From Pantoea stewartii subsp. stewartii (GTDB lineage Bacteria > Pseudomonadota > Gammaproteobacteria > Enterobacterales > Enterobacteriaceae): a stretch of DNA of 62,095 nucleotides. Under the pieces are notes generated by a model. The model searched no databases. It was not told the origin of the DNA and saw nothing but the letters and a program-made list of their open reading frames with translations. The translations under genes and the position numbers were made by a program. Below are positions 19,466 through 28,884 of this stretch, one piece after another. The number at the start of each line of letters is the position of its first letter. Position 1 is the first letter of the stretch. The DNA lies in the NCBI RefSeq assembly GCF_008801695.1, contig NZ_VZPF01000020.1, forward strand, positions 1 to 62,095, in the 5' to 3' direction.

Positions 19466-19948
19466 ATGGCGATGAACGGTACAATTACTACTTGGTTTCA
19501 GGATAAAGGCTTTGGTTTTATTAAAGATGAAAACGGCGATAACCGTTATTTTCATGTCATCAAAGTTGCCAATCCTGACCTGATTAAAAAAGATGCCTCG
19601 GTCACGTTCGAACCTACGACGAATAATAAAGGGCTGTCAGCGTTTGCGGTGAAAGTCCTGCCAGAGAGTAAATACATTTATATTGCGGGTGAGCGCATCA
19701 AACTTACCGCGATTAAATCTTACGTTGTTTTCAGTGAAGACGTTCCGGCAGATGCAGGGATTGATAAAGAAAACACGGTGCTGTCGGTGGGAATACTGAT
19801 GAATAATATCCGACCCAAATCAGCGCAAAAGACGAAAGCGATGCGCACCCTGAAAAAACTGGCAATCACGACCTTTCAGGGCGCAATCTTAATCTTCACG
19901 GAAGATGAGATTGATATTGACGCTACCGTCAAAATGTTCAAAGTCTGA
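19466..19948 (+). CDS. Cold-shock-domain protein with C-terminal extension
   Basis: 160 residues. Residues 1-65 are a CspA-type domain: GTITTWFQDKGFGFI carries RNP-1 and NRYFHVIKV an RNP-2-like strand, so single-stranded nucleic acid binding is likely. The remaining 95 residues (YIYIAGERIKLTAIKSYVVF to the end) are a domain I do not recognise, possibly DUF1294-unlike and soluble. An ATG at 19472 (MNGTI) is an equally good start. No operon partner. Confidence 0.75.
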   Translation: MAMNGTITTWFQDKGFGFIKDENGDNRYFHVIKVANPDLIKKDASVTFEPTTNNKGLSAFAVKVLPESKYIYIAGERIKLTAIKSYVVFSEDVPADAGIDKENTVLSVGILMNNIRPKSAQKTKAMRTLKKLAITTFQGAILIFTEDEIDIDATVKMFKV

Positions 19949-20191
19949 TGCCCGATAAAGCCGCTGGCCCGCTGGGACGACGGTCTGGCCGATAAGGCGA
20001 TGTTCATGGAGCGAGGTCATGCGCCGCCAGCAGCCCATCCGGCAGCGCGGTTATGACGATGTACCGCCTGCCACGCGCCGCAGATCCGCACCTGACCTCG
20101 CGCTTTCCGCCTGTCTGCCGACGCAAAAAGGCGGGGCGGTAACGCCTCAGGCTCACTTCTAAACTCTAATTTCACCGATGCAGAGACGACA

Positions 20192-20734
20192 ATGACAAAA
20201 CTCACTCTTCAGGAGCAGTTATTAAAAGCGGGACTGGTAACCAGTAAAAAAATGGACAAGGTCCAGAGAACCGCGAAAAAATCACGCGTGCAGGCGCGCG
20301 AAGCGCGAGAAGCCGTAGAAGAAAACAAAAAAAAAGCGCAGATCGAGCGGGACAGGCAGCTCAGCGAAAAGCGTAAACAAGCGGTGCTGGCGAAAGAGTA
20401 TAAAGCGCAGGTGAAGCAGTTAATTGAAATGAACAGAATCGTCGTGGCAAAAGGTGAGATCGGTTTTAACTTCACGGATAACAACCTGATTAAAAAAATC
20501 ATGGTCGATAAACCTGTGCAGACCCAACTGATTAACGGTCGCCTGGCCATTGCCCGTCTGATGGCAGAAAACAGCGACGAGCCGCACTACGCGATTATTC
20601 CGGCCAGCGTCGCGGATAAGATCGCGCAGCGCGATCCCGACAGCATTGTCTTAAACAGCGCACTCAGTCAGGACGCGCAGGAAGAGGACGATCCTTATGC
20701 CGATTTCAAAGTGCCAGACGATTTGATGTGGTAA
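20192..20734 (+). CDS. yaiL: YaiL family nucleoid-associated protein (DUF2058)
   Basis: 180 residues nearly collinear with E. coli YaiL. It starts MTKLTLQEQLLKAGLVTSKK, then a long basic Lys/Arg/Glu coiled coil (residues 20-75), and a conserved C-terminal domain with GEIGFNFTDNNLIKKI and AIIPASVADKIAQRD. It ends with the acidic tail EEDDPYADFKVPDDLMW, identical in style to E. coli. Annotated in databases as a nucleoprotein or polynucleotide-associated enzyme; no reaction is established. Stands alone between intergenic stretches. Confidence 0.92.
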   Translation: MTKLTLQEQLLKAGLVTSKKMDKVQRTAKKSRVQAREAREAVEENKKKAQIERDRQLSEKRKQAVLAKEYKAQVKQLIEMNRIVVAKGEIGFNFTDNNLIKKIMVDKPVQTQLINGRLAIARLMAENSDEPHYAIIPASVADKIAQRDPDSIVLNSALSQDAQEEDDPYADFKVPDDLMW

Positions 20735-20810
20735 TCCACGCGACATCAGCCGCTTCAGAGCGCCTCCGCCTGGTCGCGGGGGCGCAGAATAACCGCGTGG
20801 CGTTTTACCC

Positions 20811-21497
20811 CTAAAACGGACTGTCATGACGGGCCTGAATCGCGTCTCCGCTGACAGGATGGGTAAAATGCAGCTCGCTGGCATGCAGCATCAGTCTGGG
20901 TGCCCGTGCGCTGTGCGGCGGCAGACCGCCATACCACTCACAGCCTAAAATAGGGTGCCCCAGGTACTGACAGTGAATACGCAGCTGGTGAGTGCGACCG
21001 GTTTCAGGACGTAATTGCACTCGCGTGACCGGCAGAGACGGCCCGTCATCTGGGACATACGTAAAACGCGCCAACACCTGATAGCGCGAGCGCGCTGGTT
21101 TGCCGGTGCGTGCGCAAATCGCCATCAACGGAAACTGCTTCGCAATCGGCGCATCCACTCTTCCCTCATCGTGTTCAACGTGGCCGCAAAGTAGCGCGGT
21201 GTAAACTTTGCTGACGCTTCGCTGACTGAACTGCGCGCACAGGGCGGCATTGATCGCCTTATTACGGGCAATGACCATCAGCCCGGAGGTGCCGAAATCC
21301 AGCCGGTGAACTAGGGTACAACCGGGAAAGCGCGCTGCCAGCCGGAAATGGACCGAGTCCTGATTTTTCGGGTGCCTGCCGGACAGGCTCAGCAGCCCGC
21401 TGGGTTTGTTAATCAGCAGCAGGTGCGCGTCCTCATAGAGGATCGCGATCGCCTCATGGCAGGGCGGCGCAATAAAATCGTCGAACAGGGCAGACAT
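20811..21497 (-). CDS. RluA-family RNA pseudouridine synthase
   Basis: 228 residues. The family motif I HRLDFGTSGLMVIA contains the catalytic Asp (about residue 70). LYEDAHLLLINKPSGLLSLSGR at the N terminus and LRPETGRTHQLRIHCQYLGHPILG near residue 170 are also typical. There is no N-terminal S4 domain, so it is of the short RluA/YlyB kind. It is not close enough to RluA itself to fix the target as 23S U746/tRNA U32; another uridine is possible. It converges on yaiL. Confidence 0.88.
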   Translation of the reverse strand: MSALFDDFIAPPCHEAIAILYEDAHLLLINKPSGLLSLSGRHPKNQDSVHFRLAARFPGCTLVHRLDFGTSGLMVIARNKAINAALCAQFSQRSVSKVYTALLCGHVEHDEGRVDAPIAKQFPLMAICARTGKPARSRYQVLARFTYVPDDGPSLPVTRVQLRPETGRTHQLRIHCQYLGHPILGCEWYGGLPPHSARAPRLMLHASELHFTHPVSGDAIQARHDSPF

Positions 21498-22031
21498 CAG
21501 GCAGCCTCAAAGGGAAGCGGGCGCGGATAGTAACCCATTTTCCGCCCGTAGGCGAATCACGCCAGGCGCAGGACAAGCCCGCGCACGCTGCGTTAGTTAA
21601 TGCCGGTCACAGCGGCTAACGGCTAATAGCCAGCGCGGTGATCGCTGGCGTGCTTACCGGCAGGCCGAACGTCATCAGTTCACTGCGGGGATCTGACCAG
21701 ATCAGCACGGTTGCGGGCACCGCGCCAGTAAGCTCCGGGCGTGACACGCTGTTCACCGCCTTGTTGCAGGCGGGAACAGACATCACGACAGGGCGCGACA
21801 GACCAGGCGCATCCTGCCAGATAACCGGGCCCGCGCCACAACAGGCTGCATTATCTTTCCGTCTTTCCCTGGCGCTGGCAGCGACACAGCCGGTTACGGG
21901 GCGTCAAAAAAGGTTAATAAAAAATACCTAAAGGTTTTTCATGAATACCCGTTATAGATAAATGCAGTGTGATCATTATAACTGCATAAAAAATAACGAT
22001 TTAGGGCGACTGAATAAAGGGAATGGCATTC
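21498..22031. other. Intergenic region upstream of lipoprotein gene
   Basis: About 530 bp. A 97-codon frame at 21638-21931 has no signal, motif or convincing start and is not called. The last 120 bp before 22032 are AT-rich (TTAATAAAAAATACC) and probably contain the lipoprotein promoter. Confidence 0.5.
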
Positions 22032-22709
22032 ATGATGAACAAAATTATCGTTACGGGCACGCTGGCTTTACTCTTTCTGACGGGATGTGCGGAGAATAAA
22101 AATACGCATTTGATCAAGGCGGAGAACGGCAGTTCACTAACCGTCAACACGATTTTCGCACCTACCGATATGAATAATAATACCTACGCGGATGTTAAAC
22201 TGCGCCAGGTCACGCCGGCCCGAGCCGGGACAGGAATGGGAATAGCGGTACTGAGTGCCGTGCTGGGGGGCGGCATCAGCACGGGTTCATTTGATAAGAA
22301 TAACTACAAGGGCAGTGATATTGACAGCATGCCGGAACCCACCGCCGCGTATTTCACGCCCAAAGCCGACGTCAAAATCCAGCAATGGCTGAATAAAAAT
22401 GGCGGGGGTTATGCTTACACACAACCCTTGTTCATTGCTGCCTCAAAATGGTCGCTGGTGTACACCGATATGTCGTCCGGCAACAATAACTACGATTTAA
22501 CGTATCGGGTCCTGTTTTATAAACGTCCGGAAGGCGGCACGATCCTGAGTCCTTATGTGGTTGCGGAATGTGAACCCGCGCATGTCACCGCACCGCTGAA
22601 TGACTGGACGGCCAACCATTACGCCAAAGTCACGCAGGTGACGCAAAAGATGATGGATGCCTGCCTGCTGGAGCTGGATAATCAACTGCCACGCTTACTG
22701 AAAAAATAG
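22032..22709 (+). CDS. Putative lipoprotein, unknown function
   Basis: 225 residues. MNKIIVTGTLALLFLTGC is a clear lipoprotein signal with lipobox LTGC at residues 15-18. The mature part is soluble with a Gly-rich stretch (GMGIAVLSAVLGGGISTGSF, residues about 73-92) that may insert in a membrane, and later YDLTYRVLFYKRP and VVAECEPAHVTAP. I do not recognise the family. AGGGA is 8 nt before ATG 22032; ATGs at 22023 and 22035 are alternatives. A hairpin terminator follows, so it is monocistronic. Confidence 0.75.
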   Translation: MMNKIIVTGTLALLFLTGCAENKNTHLIKAENGSSLTVNTIFAPTDMNNNTYADVKLRQVTPARAGTGMGIAVLSAVLGGGISTGSFDKNNYKGSDIDSMPEPTAAYFTPKADVKIQQWLNKNGGGYAYTQPLFIAASKWSLVYTDMSSGNNNYDLTYRVLFYKRPEGGTILSPYVVAECEPAHVTAPLNDWTANHYAKVTQVTQKMMDACLLELDNQLPRLLKK

Positions 22710-22717
22710 TGAGCAGT

Positions 22718-22743
22718 ACGGCCTGTTTTAACCGGCAGGCCGT
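22718..22743 (+). terminator. Hairpin after lipoprotein gene
   Basis: ACGGCCTG (22718-22725) pairs with CAGGCCGT (22736-22743) around a ten-base loop, 9 nt past the stop codon. No strong T run. Confidence 0.65.
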
Positions 22744-22827
22744 GCAACAAGCGCCTTAGTCTCCGCTGTAAATCCGCCTCACAACGTCCTTTATCCGCTG
22801 CGCCATAAAGATAATGACCACAGCAAT

Positions 22828-22854
22828 TAATTTTCAGGCCGCGCCTGCCGATAA
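22828..22854 (+). promoter_or_regulatory. FliA (sigma-28) type promoter for cheZ
   Basis: GCCGATAA at 22847-22854 is a perfect sigma-28 -10 element. TAATTTTC at 22828-22835, exactly 11 bp upstream, matches five of eight positions of TAAAGTTT. The start codon of cheZ follows 32 bp later, after GGAGGG. This ties the gene to late flagellar expression. Confidence 0.72.
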
Positions 22855-22886
22855 TCTAATCACACCTCTGAACGGAGGGCGTTTCG

Positions 22887-23510
22887 ATGTCTGAACTTAA
22901 ACTGTCTTTATCTGCGGATGATACGCGCACACTGATCATTCGTGCAGGTTTTATGCTGCGTAATTTACGTAACAGCCTACGTGAACTGGGCTACGATCAA
23001 ACCCTGTCAGAGGTCGCGGGCGGGATCCCGGATGCCCGCGCGCGTCTGGGCTATGTGGTGACCATGACCGAAAATGCGGCCAGTGAGGTACTGGGCTGCG
23101 TGGAGCTGACACTGCCTGCGCAGACAACGCTACAGGATACGGCGGAAAGTCTGCTGGCGCGCTGGAACAGCACGGCTATCACACCGGAAAACGAGGGCGC
23201 GGCACGGGCGCTGGCGGAAGAAACGCGCACATGGCTTGGCACAGTGCCGCAGTTAACCGGTTTCACCCGTCAGCAACTTCAGGCGGTGATGATGGCTCAG
23301 GGTTTCCAGGACCTGACGGGCCAGATTATCCAGCGCATGACGAAAATGCTGAATGAGCTGGAAGTCCACCTGGTTCAGGTGCTGAGGGATAACGTGCCCG
23401 CACAGCCTGTGGCCAAAGTGGCCAGTCCACCGGCTGCTGCACAGCCATCAGAGAGCCCGTCAGCCTCGCAGGATGACGTGGACGATTTGCTCGCCAGCCT
23501 AGGACTCTAA
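22887..23510 (+). CDS. cheZ: CheZ, CheY-P phosphatase (orphan copy)
   Basis: Speeds loss of phosphate from CheY-P and so resets flagellar rotation. 207 residues (E. coli 214). The long helical hairpin contains MMAQGFQDLTGQIIQR; Asp142 and Gln146 match the E. coli Asp143/Gln147 catalytic pair. A Pro/Ala linker leads to DVDDLLASLGL at the end, the CheY-docking helix. In E. coli cheZ is in the tar-tap-cheRBYZ operon; here it stands alone, with its own FliA-type promoter. Either a second copy or the only one, moved out of the che cluster. Two chemoreceptor genes lie 2-8 kb downstream. Confidence 0.93.
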   Translation: MSELKLSLSADDTRTLIIRAGFMLRNLRNSLRELGYDQTLSEVAGGIPDARARLGYVVTMTENAASEVLGCVELTLPAQTTLQDTAESLLARWNSTAITPENEGAARALAEETRTWLGTVPQLTGFTRQQLQAVMMAQGFQDLTGQIIQRMTKMLNELEVHLVQVLRDNVPAQPVAKVASPPAAAQPSESPSASQDDVDDLLASLGL

Positions 23511-24017
23511 GGCTGGACTCGCTCTCTTTAAGACCCATCTCTTCCGGCATACTAAAGGGTTGCCTGCGCCATTCGTCAGGCAGGGGGGCGACCTCTCGGC
23601 GATACCGCCCACCGGCGCCTTTTCCGCAACACCGACGGCACAGCGGGACAGATTTCTTCTCCCGTTTTGCCAGCCGCACCGCGCATCCTGGCGCGGTACT
23701 GTCAACGGCGGCAGTCGCGTATGCCTGCCTGGCCGTCGGCTGTCAGGGCTTGCGCTGACATAAACATCCCCACACAGAACGGCGTCCGCTGCTTCGCGAA
23801 AGAATAAAAATGCTATAAATAACAGTTAATTGCATTCGGCTGTCTCGGGCCATATGCATGCTGGCAGGGCTTTTTTACCGACAGGTCAGTCAATTGTTAA
23901 AAAATTTCATAAACTAATGTGCGCAATGACTTCATTCGTAGATAACCGGGAACACAACGGTTACTGATTTTAGTGACTTATCCGACAACTCAGGTTGCTG
24001 ACGGACTATAAGGGGAA
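23511..24017. other. Intergenic region, no gene seen
   Basis: About 500 bp between cheZ and the broken channel gene. Short frames here (23560-23763 and opposite strand) show no features. The last 200 bp are AT-rich and should hold the promoter of the channel gene. Confidence 0.5.
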
Positions 24018-25015
24018 ATGATGCCATTACACATTACTTATTGGGGAGTTATCGGGTGCGCCAACATGGATACCTGCTGTATTGCTCGTCACGCTTTCAT
24101 TTATCGTGGGCTTTCTGGCCCGGTTTATTTTTCTCAGGTTCATCCGCTTCTGGCAGAACCGGGACCGAAAACTGTTCAAATCACTGGAAAAGCACCTGCG
24201 CGGTTCGCTGTTTCTGTTTATCCCCTTGGTGTTGATCAATATCGGCATTAACTACATCGATCTGCGTCCTGAAACCGTGGCGTTTATCACCTCCACCGCC
24301 AATATCTTTATCATTTTATCGATTTGTTCCATTTTGATTCGGTTGACCAATGTGGCGCAGGATATGCTTTTCATTCGCTACGATATCAATCTGTCGAACA
24401 ATCTGCGTGCCCGTAATATTCGCACGCAGTTAATTTATGTGAAAAAAGTGGCCATCGTGATCCTGGTCTCGCTGAGTCTGTCGATGATCTTGCTCAGCTT
24501 TCCCGGCGTGCGTAAATTCGGCACGACCATCCTGGCCGGTGCGGGCGTCGCAGGCATCATCATCGGTTTTGCGCTGCAAAAGTCGCTGGTTAACCTGTTT
24601 GCCGGTATTCAGATTGCCTTTACCCAGCCGATCAAAATTGATGACGCTGTTGTGGTGGAAAAAGAGTGGGGCTGGATAGAGGAGATCAATCTGACGTATG
24701 TGGTCGTGCGTATCTGGGATCTCCGTCGGCTGGTGCTGCCGATTACCTATTTCACGGAAAACGCCTTCCAGAACTGGACGCGCAACAACGCGCAAATCCT
24801 GGGCTCGGTGTTTCTGTATGTGGATTACTCCCTGCCGCTTGAGCCGCTGCGCCAGCATTTCGAGAAAGTGCTCAGTGAAACCAAACTCTGGGATCAGCAA
24901 ACCCAGGTGCTTCAGGTCACCGACACCTCTGAAAAAACCATGACAATCAGATTATTAATGACGGCACAAAATTCGCCCACCTGTTCCTGGCGGTTTGTGC
25001 CGAATTTATTGCTCT
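24018..25015 (+). pseudogene. MscS-family mechanosensitive channel, frameshifted start and truncated end
   Basis: The body (24082-24960) is a clear MscS-type channel: helices near VTLSFIVGFLARFIF, LFIPLVLINIGINYI and VAIVILVSLSLSMILL, then the pore-lining FGTTILAGAGVAGIIIGFALQKSLVNLFAGIQIAF and the beta domain (IDDAVVVEKEWGWIEEINL). The only ATG with a ribosome site (AAGGGGAAATGATG, 24018/24021) is one base out of frame. Removing one C at 24024-24025 gives MMHYTLLIGELSGAPTWIPA and joins the body. At the other end the sequence stops resembling a channel after TIRLLMTAQNSPT. The frame then runs on into the opposite chemoreceptor gene, and a terminator lies at 25018. Roughly the last cytoplasmic domain is missing. 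Confidence 0.8.
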
Positions 25016-25017
25016 CT

Positions 25018-25039
25018 GGCGGCGGTTGCCGCCTTTTTT
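25018..25039 (+). terminator. Terminator of the channel gene
   Basis: GGCGGC (25018-25023) pairs with GCCGCC (25028-25033), followed by six T. It faces the plus-strand channel gene, which shows that the original gene ended before this point and that the frame reading past it is not real. Confidence 0.85.
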
Positions 25040-26582
25040 ACACCTGGAATGCCGCGACCATGCCGCGCAGCGCATGCGCCTGTTCTGACAGTGAGCGTGA
25101 CGCCGAAGACGATTCTTCAACCAGGGCGGCATTGTTCTGCGTCACGCCATCCATCTGGCTCACCGCGATACTGACCTGCGAAATGCCCTGCATCTGCTCG
25201 GAGGAGGCCAGAGAGATATTATCCATGGCGTCAGCCAGTTCGCCGACCATTCCAACGATTTTCAGGATGCTCTGACCGGTTGAGGAGGCAACCGTCACGC
25301 CGCTTTCCACCTGTTCAACGGCCTGTTCTATCAGCGTTTTAATGTCACGTGCTGCCGTAGCGCTGCGCTGGGCCAGCGTGCGCACTTCGCCCGCGACCAT
25401 GGCGAAACCGCGTCCTTCCTCGCCGGCACGGGCCGCCTCAACAGCCGCGTTCAGGGCCAGGATATTGGTCTGAAAGGCAATGCTTTCGATCACGGCGGTG
25501 ATGTCGCGCACTTTAGTGGCGCTGACCGAAATGTCATGCATGGTGCGCGTCATGCGCTGCACGTCAGATTCGCCCGTGCGGGCAAGCTGTGCGGTTTCAC
25601 GTGCCGAATCGGCCGTCTGCTGTGCACCGGCCGTATTGCTTTTCACCGTGGCCGTCAGCTGCTCCATGCTGGCAGCCGTCTCCTGCAAAGCCGCCGCCTG
25701 CTGTTCGGTACGTGAGGACAGTTCGGTATTGCCCTGCGCGATTTCATCGGCAGCCAGCGCAACGGAGGCCGAAGCCTCTTTAATCTGGGAAACCAGCGCA
25801 CGGAGCCTGGCTTGCATGACGTCAAGGGAGGCCAGCAGGCTGGTGGTGTCCTTGCGGCGCAGTGACTCGGTGGCGGTCAGATCGCCGGCTGCGATGGAGG
25901 CGGCCAGCGCCTGCGCCTGTGCCGGTTCACCGCCCAGCTGGCGCATCAGCACGCTGATAGTGACCGCACAGGCACCGACCGCGACAATCACGGAAGCGGT
26001 GGCCAGTAGCATCAGAATCAGCGAGGCGCGGGCAGTAGAATGGCTGTTTTGTTGCACAGCAGCCTGGCTGTTTTTCTCCTGAATCTCTGTCATATCGCGC
26101 AGAGCATTCAGTAACTTAGTCTGAACAGGACGCAAGTCCTTTAACAGATAGTCCGTGGTTTCTTTATCAAGATTGGCCAGCCCGAGCCTGGTTGCCTGAT
26201 CCCGGGCGGCAAACGTTGGTCCTTCGCTGTCGGTAATTCTTTTGAAAGCCTCACGACCCGCCGGCGTAGAGTCGGTTGCCAGGATAGCGCCGAGCGCCTG
26301 ACGGTTAGCAATAAAGAGCGCTTTCTGTTTCTGAATCCGCGTGACTTCAGGCTGCATCGCCTGGGTGTCGCTGAGCAGCGCGATATTCCTGACGGCAATG
26401 CCCATATCTCTGACTTCACCGTACATGGATTGCGCTAACTGATACTTTTTCATCTTGATGTTGACGGTATCGTCCATGCCTTCACGGGCATGATGCAGGG
26501 CCTGATGGGCGATCCCGGTGCACAGGATGAACAAAAGAATAAGCAGGCCAAAACCTGCAATAAGGCGTGTGGATATTTTCAT
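25038..26582 (-). CDS. Methyl-accepting chemotaxis protein
   Basis: Inner-membrane chemoreceptor, 514 residues. One helix at residues 7-28 ([20 protein letters not shown]), a four-helix-bundle periplasmic domain (about 30-185), a second helix ([21 protein letters not shown]), a HAMP domain, and a long signalling coiled coil with the hairpin tip [42 protein letters not shown]. It ends MVAAFQV, with no CheR/CheB-docking pentapeptide (NWETF type), so it needs assistance from other receptors for adaptation. Ligand unknown. It converges on the broken channel gene. Confidence 0.93.
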   Translation of the reverse strand: MKISTRLIAGFGLLILLFILCTGIAHQALHHAREGMDDTVNIKMKKYQLAQSMYGEVRDMGIAVRNIALLSDTQAMQPEVTRIQKQKALFIANRQALGAILATDSTPAGREAFKRITDSEGPTFAARDQATRLGLANLDKETTDYLLKDLRPVQTKLLNALRDMTEIQEKNSQAAVQQNSHSTARASLILMLLATASVIVAVGACAVTISVLMRQLGGEPAQAQALAASIAAGDLTATESLRRKDTTSLLASLDVMQARLRALVSQIKEASASVALAADEIAQGNTELSSRTEQQAAALQETAASMEQLTATVKSNTAGAQQTADSARETAQLARTGESDVQRMTRTMHDISVSATKVRDITAVIESIAFQTNILALNAAVEAARAGEEGRGFAMVAGEVRTLAQRSATAARDIKTLIEQAVEQVESGVTVASSTGQSILKIVGMVGELADAMDNISLASSEQMQGISQVSIAVSQMDGVTQNNAALVEESSSASRSLSEQAHALRGMVAAFQV

Positions 26583-26865
26583 TATTGTCTCATTATGTAG
26601 GTTAAATTTGCTGTGTTTGCGTTCGTAGCAAAAAGGACATTACTTTTTACGGCTACGTTTAAATCGTATCAGAAATAAGCAGTTTTGCTTTTTCGTGCGC
26701 ACATTTTGCCGAACAGGCCTCATCACATTTTCCAATGACGCATGGCCTTGTCACTTCAGCGTGAGCATGACACTATCCTTGCCTGTCTATACATGTACTG
26801 TCACCCTGCGTTGGCGTCCGCCGGACGTAAACAGCAACGCACCCCATACACTGCCCAGTGAGGAA

Positions 26866-28299
26866 ATGATGCCAGCCGAAACATCTGCAGCAGGTTATTC
26901 AGGCGTTGAGAAACCGCGCCTCTCTGAAAGCCGTTCCATTGATTACATCCCACTGCGGGAGCGACATGGTCATCCTTTTAGCCAGTTCACACTGTGGTTT
27001 GGCGGAAATCTGCAAATCACCGCCATAGTTACGGGTGCGCTGGCGGTGGTGTTGGGGGGCGATGTGGTCTGGTCACTGGTGGGATTACTGGTCGGACAGA
27101 TCCTGGGCGCAGGTATCATGTCATTACATGCGGTTCAGGGGCCGCGCCTGGGTTTACCGCAAATGATCACCAGCCGCATGCAGTTCGGCGTCTATGGGGC
27201 AGTCATTCCGCTGCTGCTGGTATGCATGATGTACGTCGGTTTTTCGGCCAGCGGTACCGTGCTGGCCGGCCAGGCGCTGGCTAAGCTGGTGCATGTCAGC
27301 AATGCGACGGGCATGATCCTGTTTAGCGCGCTAATCATCGTCATTGCGGTGCTGGGTTACCGGGTGATCCATCAGCTTGGCAAACTGGCCAGCCTTGTTG
27401 GTGTACTGGCTTTTGCTTATCTGTTTATCACATTGGTGATAACGCATGACTTAACGCCTGTCTGGCAGAATCAGCACTTCACGCTGGCTCATTTCCTGTT
27501 GGCGGTGTCGCTCTCCTCCTCATGGCAGATCGCATTTTGCCCTTATGTCTCCGACTATTCGCGCTATTTGCCTGCGAATGTCTCCGCGAAAACGTTGTTC
27601 TGGTCAGTGTTTTTCGGCACCGTAACGGGGACGCAGGCGTCCATGACGCTGGGTGTGATTGTCGCGGCGCTGGCCGGAAAGGCGTTTGCGGGCAATGAGG
27701 TTGGCTATATTGTCAGCCTGGGCAGTACGCCCACGATGGCGATGGTGATCTATTTCGCTATCTGCTTCGGCAAAATCACGTTCACCACCCTGAACGCTTA
27801 CGGCAGTTTTATGGCACTGACCACTATTGTCTCGGGTTTCCGCCAGCAATCCGCAATGGGTCGGGGTGCACGCATTCTGTTTGTGGTCCTGATGGTCAGT
27901 GTGGCCTGTGTGATTGCATTGCTGAGTGAACCTGCTTTTCTGAAAACGTTCACCCATTTTCTGCTGTTTTTACTGGCGTTTTTCGTGCCATGGAGCGCGA
28001 TTAGCCTGATCGATTTTTATGTGATCACCCAGGGCAAAGTGGATATTCCTGCGCTGTCACAGCCAGACGGACGTTATGGCCGCTGGAACAGGGTGGGGAT
28101 TACCGTTTATGTCCTGGGTGTGCTGGTACAACTGCCGTTTATCGACAATCCACTTCACCATGGTTCACTCACCTGGCTGTTTGCCGGTAACGATGTGTCG
28201 TGGTGTATTGGCTGGTGCATCACGGCACTGCTGTGGTGGATGGCCCGCCGCTGGGATCGCCGGGGCACACCCGTCCATTCAGTCTCCCCGGCAGAATAG
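26866..28299 (+). CDS. NCS1-family nucleobase/thiamine-type permease
   Basis: 477-478 residues with 12 predicted helices; nucleobase:cation symporter-1 family (CodB/purine-cytosine permease type). The N terminus has SIDYIPLRERHGHPFSQFTLWFGGNLQITAIVTGALAVVLGG, typical of the cytosine/purine permease branch. A conserved helix break (SSSWQIAFCPYVSDYSRYLP) lies near residue 210. Starts ATG 26866 or 26869 follow GTGAGGA; the open frame upstream to 26695 is not needed. Substrate cannot be fixed; no deaminase or hydrolase gene is beside it. Confidence 0.85.
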   Translation: MMPAETSAAGYSGVEKPRLSESRSIDYIPLRERHGHPFSQFTLWFGGNLQITAIVTGALAVVLGGDVVWSLVGLLVGQILGAGIMSLHAVQGPRLGLPQMITSRMQFGVYGAVIPLLLVCMMYVGFSASGTVLAGQALAKLVHVSNATGMILFSALIIVIAVLGYRVIHQLGKLASLVGVLAFAYLFITLVITHDLTPVWQNQHFTLAHFLLAVSLSSSWQIAFCPYVSDYSRYLPANVSAKTLFWSVFFGTVTGTQASMTLGVIVAALAGKAFAGNEVGYIVSLGSTPTMAMVIYFAICFGKITFTTLNAYGSFMALTTIVSGFRQQSAMGRGARILFVVLMVSVACVIALLSEPAFLKTFTHFLLFLLAFFVPWSAISLIDFYVITQGKVDIPALSQPDGRYGRWNRVGITVYVLGVLVQLPFIDNPLHHGSLTWLFAGNDVSWCIGWCITALLWWMARRWDRRGTPVHSVSPAE

Positions 28300-28884
28300 C
28301 TGTTGCCATGCTTTCTGGCGGCAGGTAAGACGGGTTAACGGGGGAATGGAAAAGCGGTTTACGGCATCTTCCCCGTCTCAACAACGGACAACATCGCGTC
28401 ACAGGCATTTCCGAAAGGCACCCGATGAATCATCCTGACCGTGTCGATGTTCATCGCAAACCGGGCACAGAAACGCCTCCGCCCGTACAGAATTCATGAG
28501 GTTACGCCTGGCCTGCGGGCGTTGCCGTCAACGCAACACACTGCTGTTCACAGAAGCTGGAGATCGCATTCGAACAGCATGATCCCCCTGTGACGGGAGA
28601 TGTTTGATACGCCGCGTTTTATCGTGACATGTTTACTAACAATATTCTGTAAAATAAGTTTTCGCCCTCCCAGCCGCGCTATGCGCGACTTTGCCGTATT
28701 GGCTTTGCTTTCTGTCCCCTCTGTCCCACCCGAATTCCATTTTGTCATCTATATAGATTTCCCTGCCAGCCGTTACTGACAGGTGAAGGAAACACAAATT
28801 TTCATTTGCAGAGATCTTTCCGGCAAATGTATTCAGCAAAACCGGACTACACACAGCAGTAGCAACATTATCGGGGAAAACACC
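28300..28884. other. Intergenic region, no gene seen
   Basis: About 585 bp between the permease and the second chemoreceptor. Frames on either strand (28220-28408, 28548-28748, 28636-29028) lack motifs and one overlaps the chemoreceptor. No sigma-28 promoter was recognised before the receptor. Confidence 0.5.

Noticed and set aside
25016..25275. C-terminal extension of the channel frame
   Set aside because: It passes a terminator and runs antisense through the intact chemoreceptor gene; not homologous to any channel part.
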